A stretch of 64,000 nt of DNA, taken from assembly GCA_002733205.1 (NCBI GenBank), contig NVUW01000009.1, forward strand, positions 37,018-101,017. Direction: 5' to 3'. The stretch is from Thalassobium sp. GTDB lineage: Bacteria > Pseudomonadota > Gammaproteobacteria > Pseudomonadales > Oceanobacteraceae. The notes under the pieces were generated by a model. That model was not told where the DNA came from and searched no databases. It was given only the letters and a program-made list of their open reading frames with translations. Of the stretch, positions 43,585 through 52,779 are shown piece by piece. Position numbers and translations under genes: made by a program. The first letter of the stretch is position 1; each line of letters begins with the position of its first letter.

Positions 43585-43800
43585 ATGAGCAAAAAATCCA
43601 ATGCCCTGGCAGGCCAGCCAGTTCGGCGTAACCTGCATGCCTGTGCAGCCATTATGCGCAAAGGCGGTGTCCACGAAAGCACCACTAAGGCCAAACGTAA
43701 TCAGGCCAAGCGGCAACTGAACAAGGCAATGCGTGAGGGGGGCAACAGCTCCCCTTTTTATTACCTGTTATTTAGCGTTCGCTTTGCCTTCCACGCCTGA
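43585..43800 (+). CDS. Small basic protein with an intrinsic terminator inside its coding region
   Basis: A 71-codon frame with GGAGA before the ATG at 43585. Residues 1-50 are strongly basic (MSKKSNALAGQPVRRN, MRKGGVHESTTKAKRNQAKR). From codon 51 the DNA forms a stem-loop plus T5 (43736-43759), a classical terminator, so most transcripts should stop near codon 56-57, before the TGA at 43798. The predicted main product would therefore be about 55 residues from a non-stop mRNA. arfA genes use this logic: truncated ribosome-rescue factor accumulates only when tmRNA is failing. The sequence lacks the usual ArfA DPLFR motif, so it is not assigned to that family. The last 15 codons (YYLLFSVRFAFHA) are hydrophobic, unlike the rest. 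Confidence 0.65.
   Translation: MSKKSNALAGQPVRRNLHACAAIMRKGGVHESTTKAKRNQAKRQLNKAMREGGNSSPFYYLLFSVRFAFHA
43736..43759 (+). terminator. Intrinsic terminator within the small basic gene
   Basis: An 8-bp stem (43736-43743 AGGGGGGC with 43748-43755 GCTCCCCT, one G:U pair), an AACA loop, and T5 immediately after. It lies 39 bases before the stop codon of the surrounding frame. Confidence 0.85.
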
Positions 43801-43808
43801 ACCTTCCC

Positions 43809-43872
43809 GCATCCCATTCCTGCCGCATCCCATTCCTGCCGCATCCCATTCCTGCTGCATCACATTCTTCCC
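43809..43872. repeat. 16-bp tandem repeat (about four copies)
   Basis: Units of GCATCCCATTCCTGCC begin at 43809, 43825, 43841 and 43857; the first two are identical, the third differs at one base and the fourth at three. It lies just after the small basic gene and before the amidohydrolase promoter. Purely non-coding as far as can be seen. Confidence 0.9.
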
Positions 43873-43978
43873 GCTTAAATCTGCTTTACTGGTCTGGTAT
43901 CAGATTTACAGATAGTCAGTATTTTTTCATTTTCTGCCAATCCGCTTAGCCTGATGTTTTTGTTCCATGGAGAGCGAT

Positions 43979-45679
43979 ATGAAATACCCGTTTTCATCCG
44001 GCCTGTTGGTGCTGACACTGAGCTCATTGCTGCTGAGTGGCTGCTATGCCGGTTCTCAGGAAACATCACCCCGCCCGCAAACCGCCGAGCGTATATTTAC
44101 CAACGCCGACATTATTACCATGAACCCGTCAGCACCAAACGCACAGGCGATCGTGATTGGTGGCGGAAAAATCATGTACGTCGGAGACAACCAAACCGCA
44201 CTCGCATTCGCCACAGGCAACACACAGATCACCCCTCTGAATGGTCTGACCCTGTTGCCGGGCATACACGACAGCCACGTTCACGCACTCGAGGGTGGCA
44301 GCGAAGTTGGCGGTAATTGCTGGCTCGAAGGAGAGAGCATTAACGACCTGAAACAGCCGCTACTTAACTGTCGTAAAAAGCAAAAAGGAAGTCCCTGGTT
44401 ACTGGCTTATGGCCATGATCTGGAGTCACTGCTGGAGGTGGCCTCCCCTCGCGCATTGCTCGACAGCTGGATAAGCGACAGACCGGTTGCCGTTATGGAG
44501 CAGACCTCACATTCGGTGTGGGTCAACTCAAAAGGCCTGGCTCTCGCCGGTATTACTGCCGCCAGCCCCGACCCTATTGGCGGCATTATTTTACGTGACG
44601 CTCAGGGAGAGCCTAACGGCATTCTGCTGGAAGCCGCCGGTGAAGCGATTTTTGATCTTGCCCTGAAGCCAACGGCGGAATCCTTTGATATCAACTATGA
44701 CGGGCTGATCTGGGCGATGGATGAACTCGCCCGTAACGGCATAACATCCATCGCTGACGCGCGCGTATATTGGCAGCGCGGCTGGCTGGATGTCTGGAAT
44801 CAGGCCGAGAAAGATCAGGCATTAAAAACGCGGGTCAACCTCGGTCTGTGGGCTTATCCGAATATCGATGATGAACAGCAGCTAACATTTTTAAAGACTC
44901 ACTATCGTTATAATCCGAACCGTTTATTACAGGTCAATCAAATTAAAATTTACAGCGACGGTATTATTCATAACACGACCGCAGCGCTGAAAGCACCTTA
45001 TAAAAGCAGCCTGAAACCGGTCCCGCCGTTAGGCCTGAATTATTTTACCGAGTCAAAGCTGAGCCGCTATATTCGGGAACTGCAATCGGTTGGATTTGAT
45101 TTTCATATTCATACCATTGGTGACCGCGGCGTTCATGAAGCATTAAACGCTATTGAACAGAACCTGACCGCTCGCCCCGATCATCGTCATCGTCTGACCC
45201 ATGTAGAAATGATTGACGACATAGATTTACCTCGCTTTGCCAGCCTCAACGTCATCGCAGACATACAGGTCGCCGGTGACTTTACGCTGCCCAAAAATCA
45301 TCACTGGCAAGAGCCGTATATCGGCGCACGGGCATACTCTGCCTATCGCCTCGGTGATCTTACCGACAGCGGTGCACGGGTTGTACTCAGCAGTGACTGG
45401 ACCGTCAGCTCACTGAATCCTTTTGTCGGTATTCATAATGCGGTCAATCGTGGCGAACAAAGTATCAGCGTGATGGATGCACTCAAGGCGTACACCATGA
45501 ACGCGGCTTATCTGATGCGCAGTGAACAGCGCACAGGCTCACTTGAGGTCGGTAAAGCAGCCGATATGATCGTGGTTGATCAGAATATTCTCAGTATTCC
45601 ACCGGCGCGGCTACGTGACACCAGAGTATTGCTGACCATCATGAATGGCCAGGTCACCTGGCAGGATAAAGACTTGTAA
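43979..45679 (+). CDS. YtcJ-like amidohydrolase lipoprotein
   Basis: A 566-residue metal-dependent hydrolase with a lipoprotein signal peptide (lipobox LSGC at about residues 21-24), so it is tethered in the cell envelope. The amidohydrolase-3 layout is visible: IFTNADIITMNP, LPGIHDSHVHALEGG with the metal histidines, FDFHIHTIGDRGVHEALN, RHRLTHVEMIDD, VVLSSDWTVSSLNPF with the catalytic aspartate, and TMNAAYLMRSEQRTGSLEVGKAADM near the end. GGAG eight bases before the ATG at 43979 fixes the start. Substrate is unknown. It is convergent with the LysR gene, with a gap of seven bases. Confidence 0.9.
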   Translation: MKYPFSSGLLVLTLSSLLLSGCYAGSQETSPRPQTAERIFTNADIITMNPSAPNAQAIVIGGGKIMYVGDNQTALAFATGNTQITPLNGLTLLPGIHDSHVHALEGGSEVGGNCWLEGESINDLKQPLLNCRKKQKGSPWLLAYGHDLESLLEVASPRALLDSWISDRPVAVMEQTSHSVWVNSKGLALAGITAASPDPIGGIILRDAQGEPNGILLEAAGEAIFDLALKPTAESFDINYDGLIWAMDELARNGITSIADARVYWQRGWLDVWNQAEKDQALKTRVNLGLWAYPNIDDEQQLTFLKTHYRYNPNRLLQVNQIKIYSDGIIHNTTAALKAPYKSSLKPVPPLGLNYFTESKLSRYIRELQSVGFDFHIHTIGDRGVHEALNAIEQNLTARPDHRHRLTHVEMIDDIDLPRFASLNVIADIQVAGDFTLPKNHHWQEPYIGARAYSAYRLGDLTDSGARVVLSSDWTVSSLNPFVGIHNAVNRGEQSISVMDALKAYTMNAAYLMRSEQRTGSLEVGKAADMIVVDQNILSIPPARLRDTRVLLTIMNGQVTWQDKDL

Positions 45680-45686
45680 ATAACGA

Positions 45687-46565
45687 TTAACGGTACTGAT
45701 GATGCTGGCGGATGCTATCCTGTAAGGCCGCCAGCGCGTCGTGATATTCGCTGCCCCCGCGCCACAGCATTTCGACCCGCCGATCCAGCGGTACCTGCTC
45801 AAACGTTACGTTTATTTCTGTTAATTCACCAGAAGCAAGCTCAGGTTCCACTAACTGACGCGGCAACAATGCATAACCGGCACCTTGCTTTAACAAAGCC
45901 AGCAACAGGTTACTGTCAGCTACCTGCACAAAAACTTGCCCGGCAATGCCTTCATCATGATCCGGCGTTTCATTACGCGACCAAACCAATTCCCGGATTT
46001 CACTCAATTGGTTCAGACTGAGTGGTTGCTGCAGTTGCCCTGCCAGCTCAGGGCTCGACACAAACACTTCAGTAATAACGCCCAGACGCTGATACTCAAA
46101 TCCGGGGTGATGACTTTCGCGTTCAAGACATAAAGCAAGGTCGATTTTTTCCTGCTGTAAAGCCGCCAGTAATTCCGCATAAGGCATCGGCTGCACATCC
46201 AGTGTCAGCTGTGGCCACTGCTGCAGAAAATTGACCAAGGCATCACTCAATGAGGCTGCAGTCAACCACTCATCAATCCCCAGAACCCAGTGCAGCCGCT
46301 GTCCCTGCTGCAGAGCCTGAGCGCTTTGTTGCAGTTCGGCTGCGCTGCAGAGTAATTTTTTCGCCAACGGCAACAAAGTATCCGCTGCAATCGTCGCTTG
46401 GGTTTTATTGCCGCTGCGCTGAAAAAGTGCCAGCCCAAGATCATCCTCCAGCTCGCTTATCCATTGACTGACCAACGGCTGACCTTTATGCAGGCGTCGC
46501 GCAGCGGCCGAAATAGAACCGCACTCCAGTGCCAGCACAAAGGCTTCGATATGTTTAAGCTCCAT
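45687..46565 (-). CDS. LysR family regulator, downstream of the ars operon
   Basis: A 292-residue LysR-type regulator. The N-terminal helix-turn-helix is MELKHIEAFVLALECGSISA continuing to RLHKGQPLVSQWISELEDDL, and the effector domain starts near LHWVLGIDEWLTAASL. The ATG at 46565 has AGGAG upstream. It is on the same strand as the ars genes and 39 bases downstream of the unknown gene, so it may be read through from them. Nothing in the sequence ties it to arsenic, and its target may be the neighbouring amidohydrolase. Confidence 0.88.
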   Translation of the reverse strand: MELKHIEAFVLALECGSISAAARRLHKGQPLVSQWISELEDDLGLALFQRSGNKTQATIAADTLLPLAKKLLCSAAELQQSAQALQQGQRLHWVLGIDEWLTAASLSDALVNFLQQWPQLTLDVQPMPYAELLAALQQEKIDLALCLERESHHPGFEYQRLGVITEVFVSSPELAGQLQQPLSLNQLSEIRELVWSRNETPDHDEGIAGQVFVQVADSNLLLALLKQGAGYALLPRQLVEPELASGELTEINVTFEQVPLDRRVEMLWRGGSEYHDALAALQDSIRQHHQYR

Positions 46566-46604
46566 CTTCCGCTCCTTTTGCTTGCTGCGGATTAACATCA
46601 TGCT

Positions 46605-47150
46605 TCACGCCGATACGGTCTTATTCTGTACGATCAACTCAACCAAACGCTGAATTTTAATATCCGACAACTGGCGGTAATCAAAATACGGGCACAGTAC
46701 CAGCCCTGACGCTTTATGCAGCGCGAAGTCATTATCCAGCCAGATCAGTTCTGCGTTTAAACCCAGAGTCTGGGCATAGCCTTTAGCCAGTAATAAACGG
46801 ATTTTTGTGCTATCAGGCCTCAGCTCCGGCGGCGAAAACAACAAAGCCTGCCCACTATCCGCCTGCAATAACTGCTGATCGCGCAGATCCTGCCAGCGTG
46901 TAAAACCAGACAATGGTTGGTTGTTATCTCCGTTAATACCGGCCTGCTGCAAGGCAAAGATCAGCTTGGCATAGACATTAAATATTTTCCGCCAGTGGTT
47001 GCCGGTTTCGCTGGCGATACGGGCAATATCTCCGCGCTGCAGCGGCTGCATTGTTTGCAGCTGCTGGTATTCCGCCAGCGGCGGACGATTGGCGATAAAT
47101 ACCTGAATATCGGCATCAGCATCGCCAAGGCCAATTCTCTGATTACTCAT
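46605..47150 (-). CDS. Unknown protein translationally coupled to arsH
   Basis: A 181-residue soluble protein that I cannot assign to a named family. Its first 4 bases overlap the arsH stop codon, so it is coupled to arsH. Sequence features are an N-terminal [14 protein letters not shown], a central helical region [17 protein letters not shown], and C-terminal [23 protein letters not shown] and [20 protein letters not shown]. The single cysteine in [13 protein letters not shown] is not part of a typical As(III)-binding pair. The position implies a role in arsenic response, or simply a hitchhiking gene. Confidence 0.65.
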   Translation of the reverse strand: MSNQRIGLGDADADIQVFIANRPPLAEYQQLQTMQPLQRGDIARIASETGNHWRKIFNVYAKLIFALQQAGINGDNNQPLSGFTRWQDLRDQQLLQADSGQALLFSPPELRPDSTKIRLLLAKGYAQTLGLNAELIWLDNDFALHKASGLVLCPYFDYRQLSDIKIQRLVELIVQNKTVSA

Positions 47151-47857
47151 ATTGAACGCTGATTAACCCGCTTCATTAATTCCTCCGCGCTTTCTTTGCG
47201 CTCGGAATAACGGTCCAGCAGGTAATCGTTGCGGTCGCGGGTTAGCAGCGTAAATTTCAGCAGCTCTTCCAGTACATCGACAATACGGTCGTAATACGGC
47301 GACGGCTTCATACGGTCATTATCATCAAACTCGGCCCAGGCTTTGGCCACTGATGATTGATTAGGGATGGTCAGCATCCGCATCCAGCGGCCTAACACGC
47401 GCATCTGATTCACGGCATTAAAGGATTGCGAACCACCACAGACCTGCATCACCGCCAGCGTTTTACCCTGGGTTGGCCGTACCGCACCGATGTTCAGCGG
47501 AATCCAGTCAATCTGTGCTTTCATAATGCCGGTCATGGCACCGTGGCGTTCCGGCGAGCACCACACCATGCCTTCACTCCAGGTTACCAACTCACGCAAT
47601 TCCTGCACTTTCGGATGACTCTCTTCGCAGTCGTCCGGCAGCGGTAGACCACTGGGATTAAATACCTGAGTTTCTGCCCCCATGGCCTCTAATAAACGCA
47701 CACTTTCTTCCACCACCAGTCGGCTGAACGAACGGCTGCGCAGTGAACCATAGAGCAGCAAGATGCGTGGTTTATGACGGGCAGGCTTACGAGCCAGTAA
47801 TTCATCAGCAGCCGGAACTTTAAATAACTCCCGAATCAGGTTCGGTAAATCGCTCAT
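47147..47857 (-). CDS. arsH: ArsH, NADPH-dependent FMN reductase
   Basis: A 236-residue flavodoxin-like FMN reductase. The motifs [62 protein letters not shown] and [16 protein letters not shown] are the ArsH fingerprints. Known ArsH proteins oxidise trivalent organoarsenicals or reduce quinones. It is the fourth gene of the operon and follows acr3 by 25 bases. Confidence 0.95.
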   Translation of the reverse strand: MSDLPNLIRELFKVPAADELLARKPARHKPRILLLYGSLRSRSFSRLVVEESVRLLEAMGAETQVFNPSGLPLPDDCEESHPKVQELRELVTWSEGMVWCSPERHGAMTGIMKAQIDWIPLNIGAVRPTQGKTLAVMQVCGGSQSFNAVNQMRVLGRWMRMLTIPNQSSVAKAWAEFDDNDRMKPSPYYDRIVDVLEELLKFTLLTRDRNDYLLDRYSERKESAEELMKRVNQRSI

Positions 47858-47882
47858 TGCTTATCCTCATTCACCTTTGTTT

Positions 47883-48914
47883 TTATTTACCAAGTGCTGC
47901 CGGAAACCAATGGCGGGTTTTATTGGCAAAGGCCACCAGCGATAACATCACCGGCACTTCCACCAACACCCCGACCACGGTCGCCAGTGCTGCACCGGAA
48001 TGCAGACCAAACAGCGAGATGGCCACCGCAACCGCCAGTTCAAAGAAATTACTGGTGCCGATCATGCAGGCAGGCGCAGCGATGTTATGCGCCAGACGCA
48101 TTCTGCGGGCGATAAAATAGGCGATAAAAAAGATGCCATAAGTCTGCAGCATCAGCGGAATAGCAATAAGCAGAATGTCAAAAGGCTTGGCGACAATGGT
48201 CTGCGCCTGCAGGGCAAACAGAATCACCACCGTACTGATCAAACCGAGGACAGAGAACGGTTTAATTGCTGAAATAAAATGCGTGAGACGTTCACTATGA
48301 TGATCGGAAGACAGCCACTGACGGGTCAGTACCCCGGCCAGTAATGGCAGAACGACATACAGCAGCACAGAAAATAACAGTGTCTGCCACGGTACCTGAA
48401 TATCGGACACACCTAATAAAAAGGCGGCAATCGGCGCAAAGGCAAAAATCATGATCAGATCATTCACCGACACCTGTACCAGGGTGTAATTGGCATCGCC
48501 TTTGGTTAACTGACTCCAGACAAACACCATCGCCGTACAGGGTGCTACTCCGAGCAGAATCATCCCGGCAATGTATTCGCTGGCGGTCTGAGCATCGACC
48601 AGACCGGCGAAAAACACTTTAAAAAATAACCAACCGAGTAAGGCCATGCTGAACGGTTTAATCAGCCAGTTAATCACCAGCGTCAGCAGCAGGCCCTGCG
48701 GTTTTTTGCCAACGTCTTTGATGGCCGAAAAATCAATCTGAATCATCATCGGATAAATCATCAGCCAGATTAATACCGCCACCACCAGATTCACCCGCGC
48801 CACTTCCAGCGCTGCAATACTGGCAAACAGATCAGGCAATAACAGCCCCAGCACAACGCCTAATACCATACCGGCGCCCACCCACAGGGTTAAAAAACGT
48901 TCAAAAACACCCAT
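47883..48914 (-). CDS. acr3: ACR3 family arsenite efflux permease
   Basis: A 343-residue inner-membrane arsenite exporter with ten hydrophobic segments. The ACR3 signature is clear in [23 protein letters not shown], where the cysteine is essential in family members, and in [21 protein letters not shown] near the end. The start is 3 bases after the arsC stop, so both are translated together. Together with ArsC it removes arsenic: arsenate is reduced to arsenite and pumped out. Confidence 0.95.
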   Translation of the reverse strand: MGVFERFLTLWVGAGMVLGVVLGLLLPDLFASIAALEVARVNLVVAVLIWLMIYPMMIQIDFSAIKDVGKKPQGLLLTLVINWLIKPFSMALLGWLFFKVFFAGLVDAQTASEYIAGMILLGVAPCTAMVFVWSQLTKGDANYTLVQVSVNDLIMIFAFAPIAAFLLGVSDIQVPWQTLLFSVLLYVVLPLLAGVLTRQWLSSDHHSERLTHFISAIKPFSVLGLISTVVILFALQAQTIVAKPFDILLIAIPLMLQTYGIFFIAYFIARRMRLAHNIAAPACMIGTSNFFELAVAVAISLFGLHSGAALATVVGVLVEVPVMLSLVAFANKTRHWFPAALGK

Positions 48915-48917
48915 AAT

Positions 48918-49382
48918 TCAGACTCCGCTCTGCTGCTGAAATACATGCTGAATATCGGCCGCTGTTTTATCCGACCAGTCGATGGCGCTGAGCGCACGGA
49001 TACGCTCACGTAAGACAGCCGCTACCTGATTAAACGCCGCGCTCTGTTCGGCCTCCGCTAATTTTGACGGATCAGGCAACCCCCAGTGCACTTTGATGCT
49101 GTTTCCCATCCACAATGGACAGGCCTCTCCGGTGGCACTGTCGCAGACGGTAATCACCACATCCGGGGCAAAATCTGCAAATTCATCCCAGCTCTGGCTG
49201 CGCAGATCATCGCTGCGGATTCCCTGCTGCTGCAGAAAATTCAGCGTACCCGGATACACCACACCCGCCGGCTGACTGCCGGCGCTGCGCACCTCGAAAA
49301 CACCATTGCTTTCTGCGCGGCAAATGGCTTCCGCCAGAATGCTGCGGCAGCGGTTATGGGTACAGACAAATAAAAGTTTCAT
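48918..49382 (-). CDS. arsC: Arsenate reductase, low-molecular-weight phosphatase type
   Basis: A 154-residue arsenate reductase. The catalytic P-loop is FVCTHNRCRSILAEA (C7 to R13), and further cysteines of the disulfide relay type are found in VVITVCDSATGEACPLW (about residues 78-94). This is the thioredoxin-coupled fold shared with protein tyrosine phosphatases. It lies between arsR and acr3 in the operon. Confidence 0.95.
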   Translation of the reverse strand: MKLLFVCTHNRCRSILAEAICRAESNGVFEVRSAGSQPAGVVYPGTLNFLQQQGIRSDDLRSQSWDEFADFAPDVVITVCDSATGEACPLWMGNSIKVHWGLPDPSKLAEAEQSAAFNQVAAVLRERIRALSAIDWSDKTAADIQHVFQQQSGV

Positions 49383-49400
49383 AAAAATATCCGGACAGGC

Positions 49401-49751
49401 TCAGCAACAGGAGGACGGATTTGCCGCAGTCAGGGCGCTGCAGCGTTTGGTGTAAGGGGCAATAAAATCATGATTGGCCGCCAGTGTGGTTTCGAGCACC
49501 TGCACAGCCCATTCAGGCAGTTGCGGATGCAGGCGGTAATACACCCACTGGCCACGTTTTTCGCTGCTGAGTAATTGCGCCGTGCGCAGTTGCGCCAGAT
49601 GGCGGGAAATTTTCGGCTGGCTTTCTTCCAGCGCCGCCATTAAATCGCACACACACAACTCGCCGTGCTGTTGCAGCAGCAACACCATCACCAGCCGGGT
49701 TTCATCATTCAGGCATTTGAACAGGGTTAACGGGTTCACAACGCACACCAT
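49401..49751 (-). CDS. arsR: ArsR, arsenite-responsive repressor
   Basis: A 116-residue ArsR/SmtB repressor. The As(III)-sensing motif ELCVCDL is intact, followed by ALEESQPKISRHLAQLRTAQL, the recognition helix, and the wing KRGQWVYYRLHPQLP. The C-terminus ends in SSCC, adding two further cysteines. The start is the least certain part: ATG at 49751 has no clear ribosome site. Immediately upstream lies a dyad that fits an ArsR operator. It heads arsR-arsC-acr3-arsH. Confidence 0.93.
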   Translation of the reverse strand: MVCVVNPLTLFKCLNDETRLVMVLLLQQHGELCVCDLMAALEESQPKISRHLAQLRTAQLLSSEKRGQWVYYRLHPQLPEWAVQVLETTLAANHDFIAPYTKRCSALTAANPSSCC

Positions 49752-49771
49752 TAAGAATATCTGGAAAATCA

Positions 49772-49793
49772 TATATATGTTTTTTCATATATA
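49772..49793. promoter_or_regulatory. Probable ArsR operator
   Basis: A perfect 8-bp inverted repeat, TATATATG at 49772-49779 and CATATATA at 49786-49793, with a T6 spacer. It is about 21 bases upstream of arsR and lies where the promoter should be. Confidence 0.7.
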
Positions 49794-49968
49794 CAATAAC
49801 CAAACGCAGCTACTGACCCGGATGCCCTCTTCAGCGGTCTTCCCAGCCCTTACATTCCCCCGCTTTTAGAGGTAACTTGCCTGCTTCTGATAATAAAAAG
49901 TGCTGCCGTTACCAGGGTCTGTCGACCCTAACGCAGCAGCTCAATACAAAATAACAAGGAGCCCAGCT

Positions 49969-51249
49969 ATGACAGCCACCAGCCCTGATGCAGCCACGCC
50001 TCATTTCGACCTGATTGTGTTTGGCGCCACCAGTTTTGTCGGTCAGATTCTGACCCGCTATCTGGCGGAAACTTACGGCCTTAACGGCGAATTGAAATGG
50101 GCCATTGCCGGCCGCTCAGAAAGCAAACTGCAATCGGTGCGCGGCAGCCTGGTACCGGCATTGGGTGATGACGCCAAGCATCTGCCGATTCTGCTCGCCG
50201 ATGCCGCCAACGCCGAGCAGGTAAGCGCCCTGTGTGAACAAACCAACGTCATTGTTTCCACCGTTGGCCCTTACGCCCTGTACGGCGAACCGATGATCAA
50301 AGCCTGTGCCGAAAGTGGCACCGATTATTGCGATTTAACCGGTGAGCCACAGTGGATCAAACGCATGCTGGAAAAATACGAAGCCAGCGCCAAAGCCTCC
50401 GGCGCACGCATCGTGCATTGCTGCGGCTTCGACTCAGTGCCTTCCGATATGGGCGTTTATTTTCTGCAGGCTGAAGCGCAAAAGGCCTGGAACGGCAAAA
50501 CCGCCAGCCGCATTAAAATGCGCGTAAAAGCCGCCAAAGGCGGTATGTCCGGCGGTACCGTGGCCAGTATTATTCAGCTCACCAAAGAAGTGATGGCCAA
50601 CCCGGCGCTGCGCAAAGAACTGGCCAACCCCTATTCCCTTTGTCCCCCGGAGCATGGCTTCCGCGCGCGCCAGGTTAACCAGAAAGGCGTTGAAAAAGAC
50701 ACCGACCTGCTCAGCTGGTCTGTGCCATTTATCATGGCCGCTATTAACACCCGCGTGGTGCACCGCTCCAACGCCCTGCGCAATAAATTGTATGGCGAAA
50801 ACTTTATGTACGACGAAGCCATGCTCACCGGTGGCGGTGCCAAAGGCTACGCACTGGCCGCCGCTCTGGTCGGCGGCATGGGCACCTTTATGCTCGGCGC
50901 GGCGTTAAAACCCAGCCGCTGGCTGTTAGAAAAATACGTACTGCCCAAGCCGGGTGAAGGCCCAACCCCCAAGCAGCAACAGGAAGGTTATTTTGATATC
51001 CGCTTTATCGGTCGTAACGACGATGGCCAAACCATCATGACCCGCGTAAAAGGCAAAGGTGACCCGGGTTATGGCTCCACCGCCAAAGTGCTGGGTCAGG
51101 CGGCCAGTGGCATCGCCCTCGACTTTTACCGCGATGGTCAAAAATGCGACCGCGAAGGGGGGTTCTGGACGCCAGCCTCCATGTTTGACGAACGTTTTAT
51201 CCAGCGTTTGCAGGAAAAAGCCGATCTGTCCTTTGAAGTTCTGAGCTGA
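49969..51249 (+). CDS. Saccharopine dehydrogenase-like / trans-acting enoyl reductase family protein
   Basis: A 426-residue oxidoreductase. The N-terminal Rossmann motif is DLIVFGATSFVGQILTRYL (residues about 15-33), followed by AIAGRSESKLQSV and STVGPYALYGEPMIKACAESG. The C-terminal part has GGMSGGTVASIIQL and GFWTPASMFDERFIQRL. This group includes mycobacterial trans-acting enoyl reductases acting on polyketide lipids and bacterial saccharopine dehydrogenase-like proteins; here the substrate is unknown. AAGGAG precedes the ATG at 49969. Confidence 0.88.
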   Translation: MTATSPDAATPHFDLIVFGATSFVGQILTRYLAETYGLNGELKWAIAGRSESKLQSVRGSLVPALGDDAKHLPILLADAANAEQVSALCEQTNVIVSTVGPYALYGEPMIKACAESGTDYCDLTGEPQWIKRMLEKYEASAKASGARIVHCCGFDSVPSDMGVYFLQAEAQKAWNGKTASRIKMRVKAAKGGMSGGTVASIIQLTKEVMANPALRKELANPYSLCPPEHGFRARQVNQKGVEKDTDLLSWSVPFIMAAINTRVVHRSNALRNKLYGENFMYDEAMLTGGGAKGYALAAALVGGMGTFMLGAALKPSRWLLEKYVLPKPGEGPTPKQQQEGYFDIRFIGRNDDGQTIMTRVKGKGDPGYGSTAKVLGQAASGIALDFYRDGQKCDREGGFWTPASMFDERFIQRLQEKADLSFEVLS

Positions 51250-51347
51250 TTCAGCCCGGCGCGCAGCAGGTCAGCCGCATGCTGACCTGCTCAATACTGC
51301 CGCCCACACAGATTCCATCTGCCCCTTATCTGGGGTATAACACGCCG

Positions 51348-52208
51348 ATGAAAATACCAAAACGATTACAACCCCTGGTGGATGACGGTCTGATTGACGA
51401 AGTTATCCGCCCATTGATGAGTGGCAAGGAAGCTTCTGTTTACGTAGTACGCTGTGGAGATGAAGTCCGCTGCGCCAAAGTGTATAAAGAAGCCGATAAA
51501 CGCAGCTTTAAACAAGCGGTGCAGTATCAGGAAGGCCGCAAAGTCCGCAACACCCGACGCCAGCGCGCCATGGAAAAAGGCTCAAAATTCGGTCGCAAAC
51601 AGCAGGAAGATGCCTGGCACAACGCCGAGGTTGAAGCCCTGTACCGTCTGGCCAGTGCCGGTGTACGCGTGCCAACGCCTTATGGCTGTTTTGACGGCGT
51701 ATTATTGATGGAGCTGGTCACCGACGATGCCGGTAACGTTGCGCCACGCCTGAACGATGTCGCCATGAGCGAAGAACAGGCACTGGAAGACCATTACGAA
51801 GTCATGCATTACGTTAAATTAATGCTGGTCGAAGGTCTGGTACACGGTGATTTATCCGAATTTAACGTACTGGTCGACGATTACGGCCCGGTGATTATTG
51901 ACCTGCCCCAGGCGGTTGATGCCGCTGCCAATAATCATGCACAAGCCATGCTGCAGCGCGACGTCGATAATATGACCAGTTACTACGCCCAGTACGCACC
52001 GCAATTAATGGCGACACGCTACGCGCAGGAAATGTGGGCACTGTATGAAGAAGGGGAATTATTACCCGACACTGAACTCAGTGGCGAATTTGCTGAAAGC
52101 GAAGAAGCAGCCGACGTGGCCAATGTACTGGATGAAATCAAAGCCGTACTGGCCGAAGAAGAAGCGCGCCGCGCACGCCTGAAAGAAGCGGAAGAAGACG
52201 ACGACTGA
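51348..52208 (+). CDS. RIO-type serine protein kinase
   Basis: A 286-residue RIO1-like kinase. The ATP loop is LMSGKEASVYVVRCGD with catalytic lysine in RCAKVYKEADKRSF, the catalytic loop is GLVHGDLSEFNVLVDDYG and the metal aspartate lies in VIIDLPQAVD. The C-terminus is a long acidic/basic helical tail (EEEARRARLKEAEEDDD). Eukaryal RIO kinases act in small-subunit assembly, but in bacteria the substrate is not defined. The ATG at 51348 matches the family N-terminus; its ribosome site is weak. Confidence 0.9.
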   Translation: MKIPKRLQPLVDDGLIDEVIRPLMSGKEASVYVVRCGDEVRCAKVYKEADKRSFKQAVQYQEGRKVRNTRRQRAMEKGSKFGRKQQEDAWHNAEVEALYRLASAGVRVPTPYGCFDGVLLMELVTDDAGNVAPRLNDVAMSEEQALEDHYEVMHYVKLMLVEGLVHGDLSEFNVLVDDYGPVIIDLPQAVDAAANNHAQAMLQRDVDNMTSYYAQYAPQLMATRYAQEMWALYEEGELLPDTELSGEFAESEEAADVANVLDEIKAVLAEEEARRARLKEAEEDDD

Positions 52209-52253
52209 TATCGGGCGTCGTTTTTTACGTTTATTTTTACAAAGTACAGGCAT

Positions 52254-52282
52254 AAAAAAAGCGAACATAAAGTTCGCTTTTT
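52254..52282. terminator. Bidirectional intrinsic terminator
   Basis: A stem of A-rich arm plus GCGAAC (52254-52266) with GTTCGC plus T5 (52272-52282), loop of five. It is shared by the RIO kinase gene and the convergent cold-shock gene. Confidence 0.9.
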
Positions 52283-52337
52283 CTCTCTTGGATATTTAAT
52301 CCATTATCCATCCCGTCGGAAGGATAACGGCAAATAC

Positions 52338-52547
52338 TTACAGAGGGATAATGTCTTCTGCCTGAGGACCTTTCTGGCCCTGAGTAACAGTAAACTTAAC
52401 TTTCTGGCCTTCAGCCAGAGTTTTGAAACCAGTACCAGTGATCGCTTTGAAGTGAGCGAAAACGTCTGGACCGTTTTCTTGTTCGATGAAACCGAAACCT
52501 TTAGCTTCGTTAAACCATTTTACAGTGCCGGTGATTTGATTAGACAT
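52338..52547 (-). CDS. CspA-family cold-shock protein
   Basis: A 69-residue cold-shock domain protein, a five-stranded barrel that binds single-stranded RNA and DNA. Both RNA-binding motifs are visible: KGFGFI and DVFAHF, and the start [12 protein letters not shown] is canonical. The ATG at 52547 has AGGAA upstream. About 230 bases separate it from the next gene, leaving room for a long 5' leader, as is usual for cold-inducible csp genes. Confidence 0.95.
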   Translation of the reverse strand: MSNQITGTVKWFNEAKGFGFIEQENGPDVFAHFKAITGTGFKTLAEGQKVKFTVTQGQKGPQAEDIIPL

Positions 52548-52779
52548 AATCAATATTCCTGTTTTTTCAAAAGTTGGATGGCCAATTGGCCGGTATGCTG
52601 GAAGATGTACAAATAACTTATGAAAAACAAAACAGGATGAGGAGCTTCTGCAGATTGCTCAGAGACTGAGACAACATTGCGGGGGCGGACATCAAGCGGT
52701 GACCATAAATATAAGGACGAACTAACAAGCTGGGGGCAGTCTATACCTATCCCCCACCCTGTCAACGTTTATTTTCCGG
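52548..52779 (-). promoter_or_regulatory. Promoter and likely long 5' leader of the cold-shock gene
   Basis: No convincing coding frame lies here. CspA-type mRNAs commonly have a leader of 100-200 bases that refolds at low temperature, and the space fits. A -35-like TTGTTA is found on the minus strand at 52728-52723. The leader structure itself was not modelled. Confidence 0.45.

Noticed and set aside
52550..52765. 71-codon frame upstream of the cold-shock gene
   Set aside because: It lies in the expected 5' leader, runs to within three bases of the ATG, and shows no protein family features.
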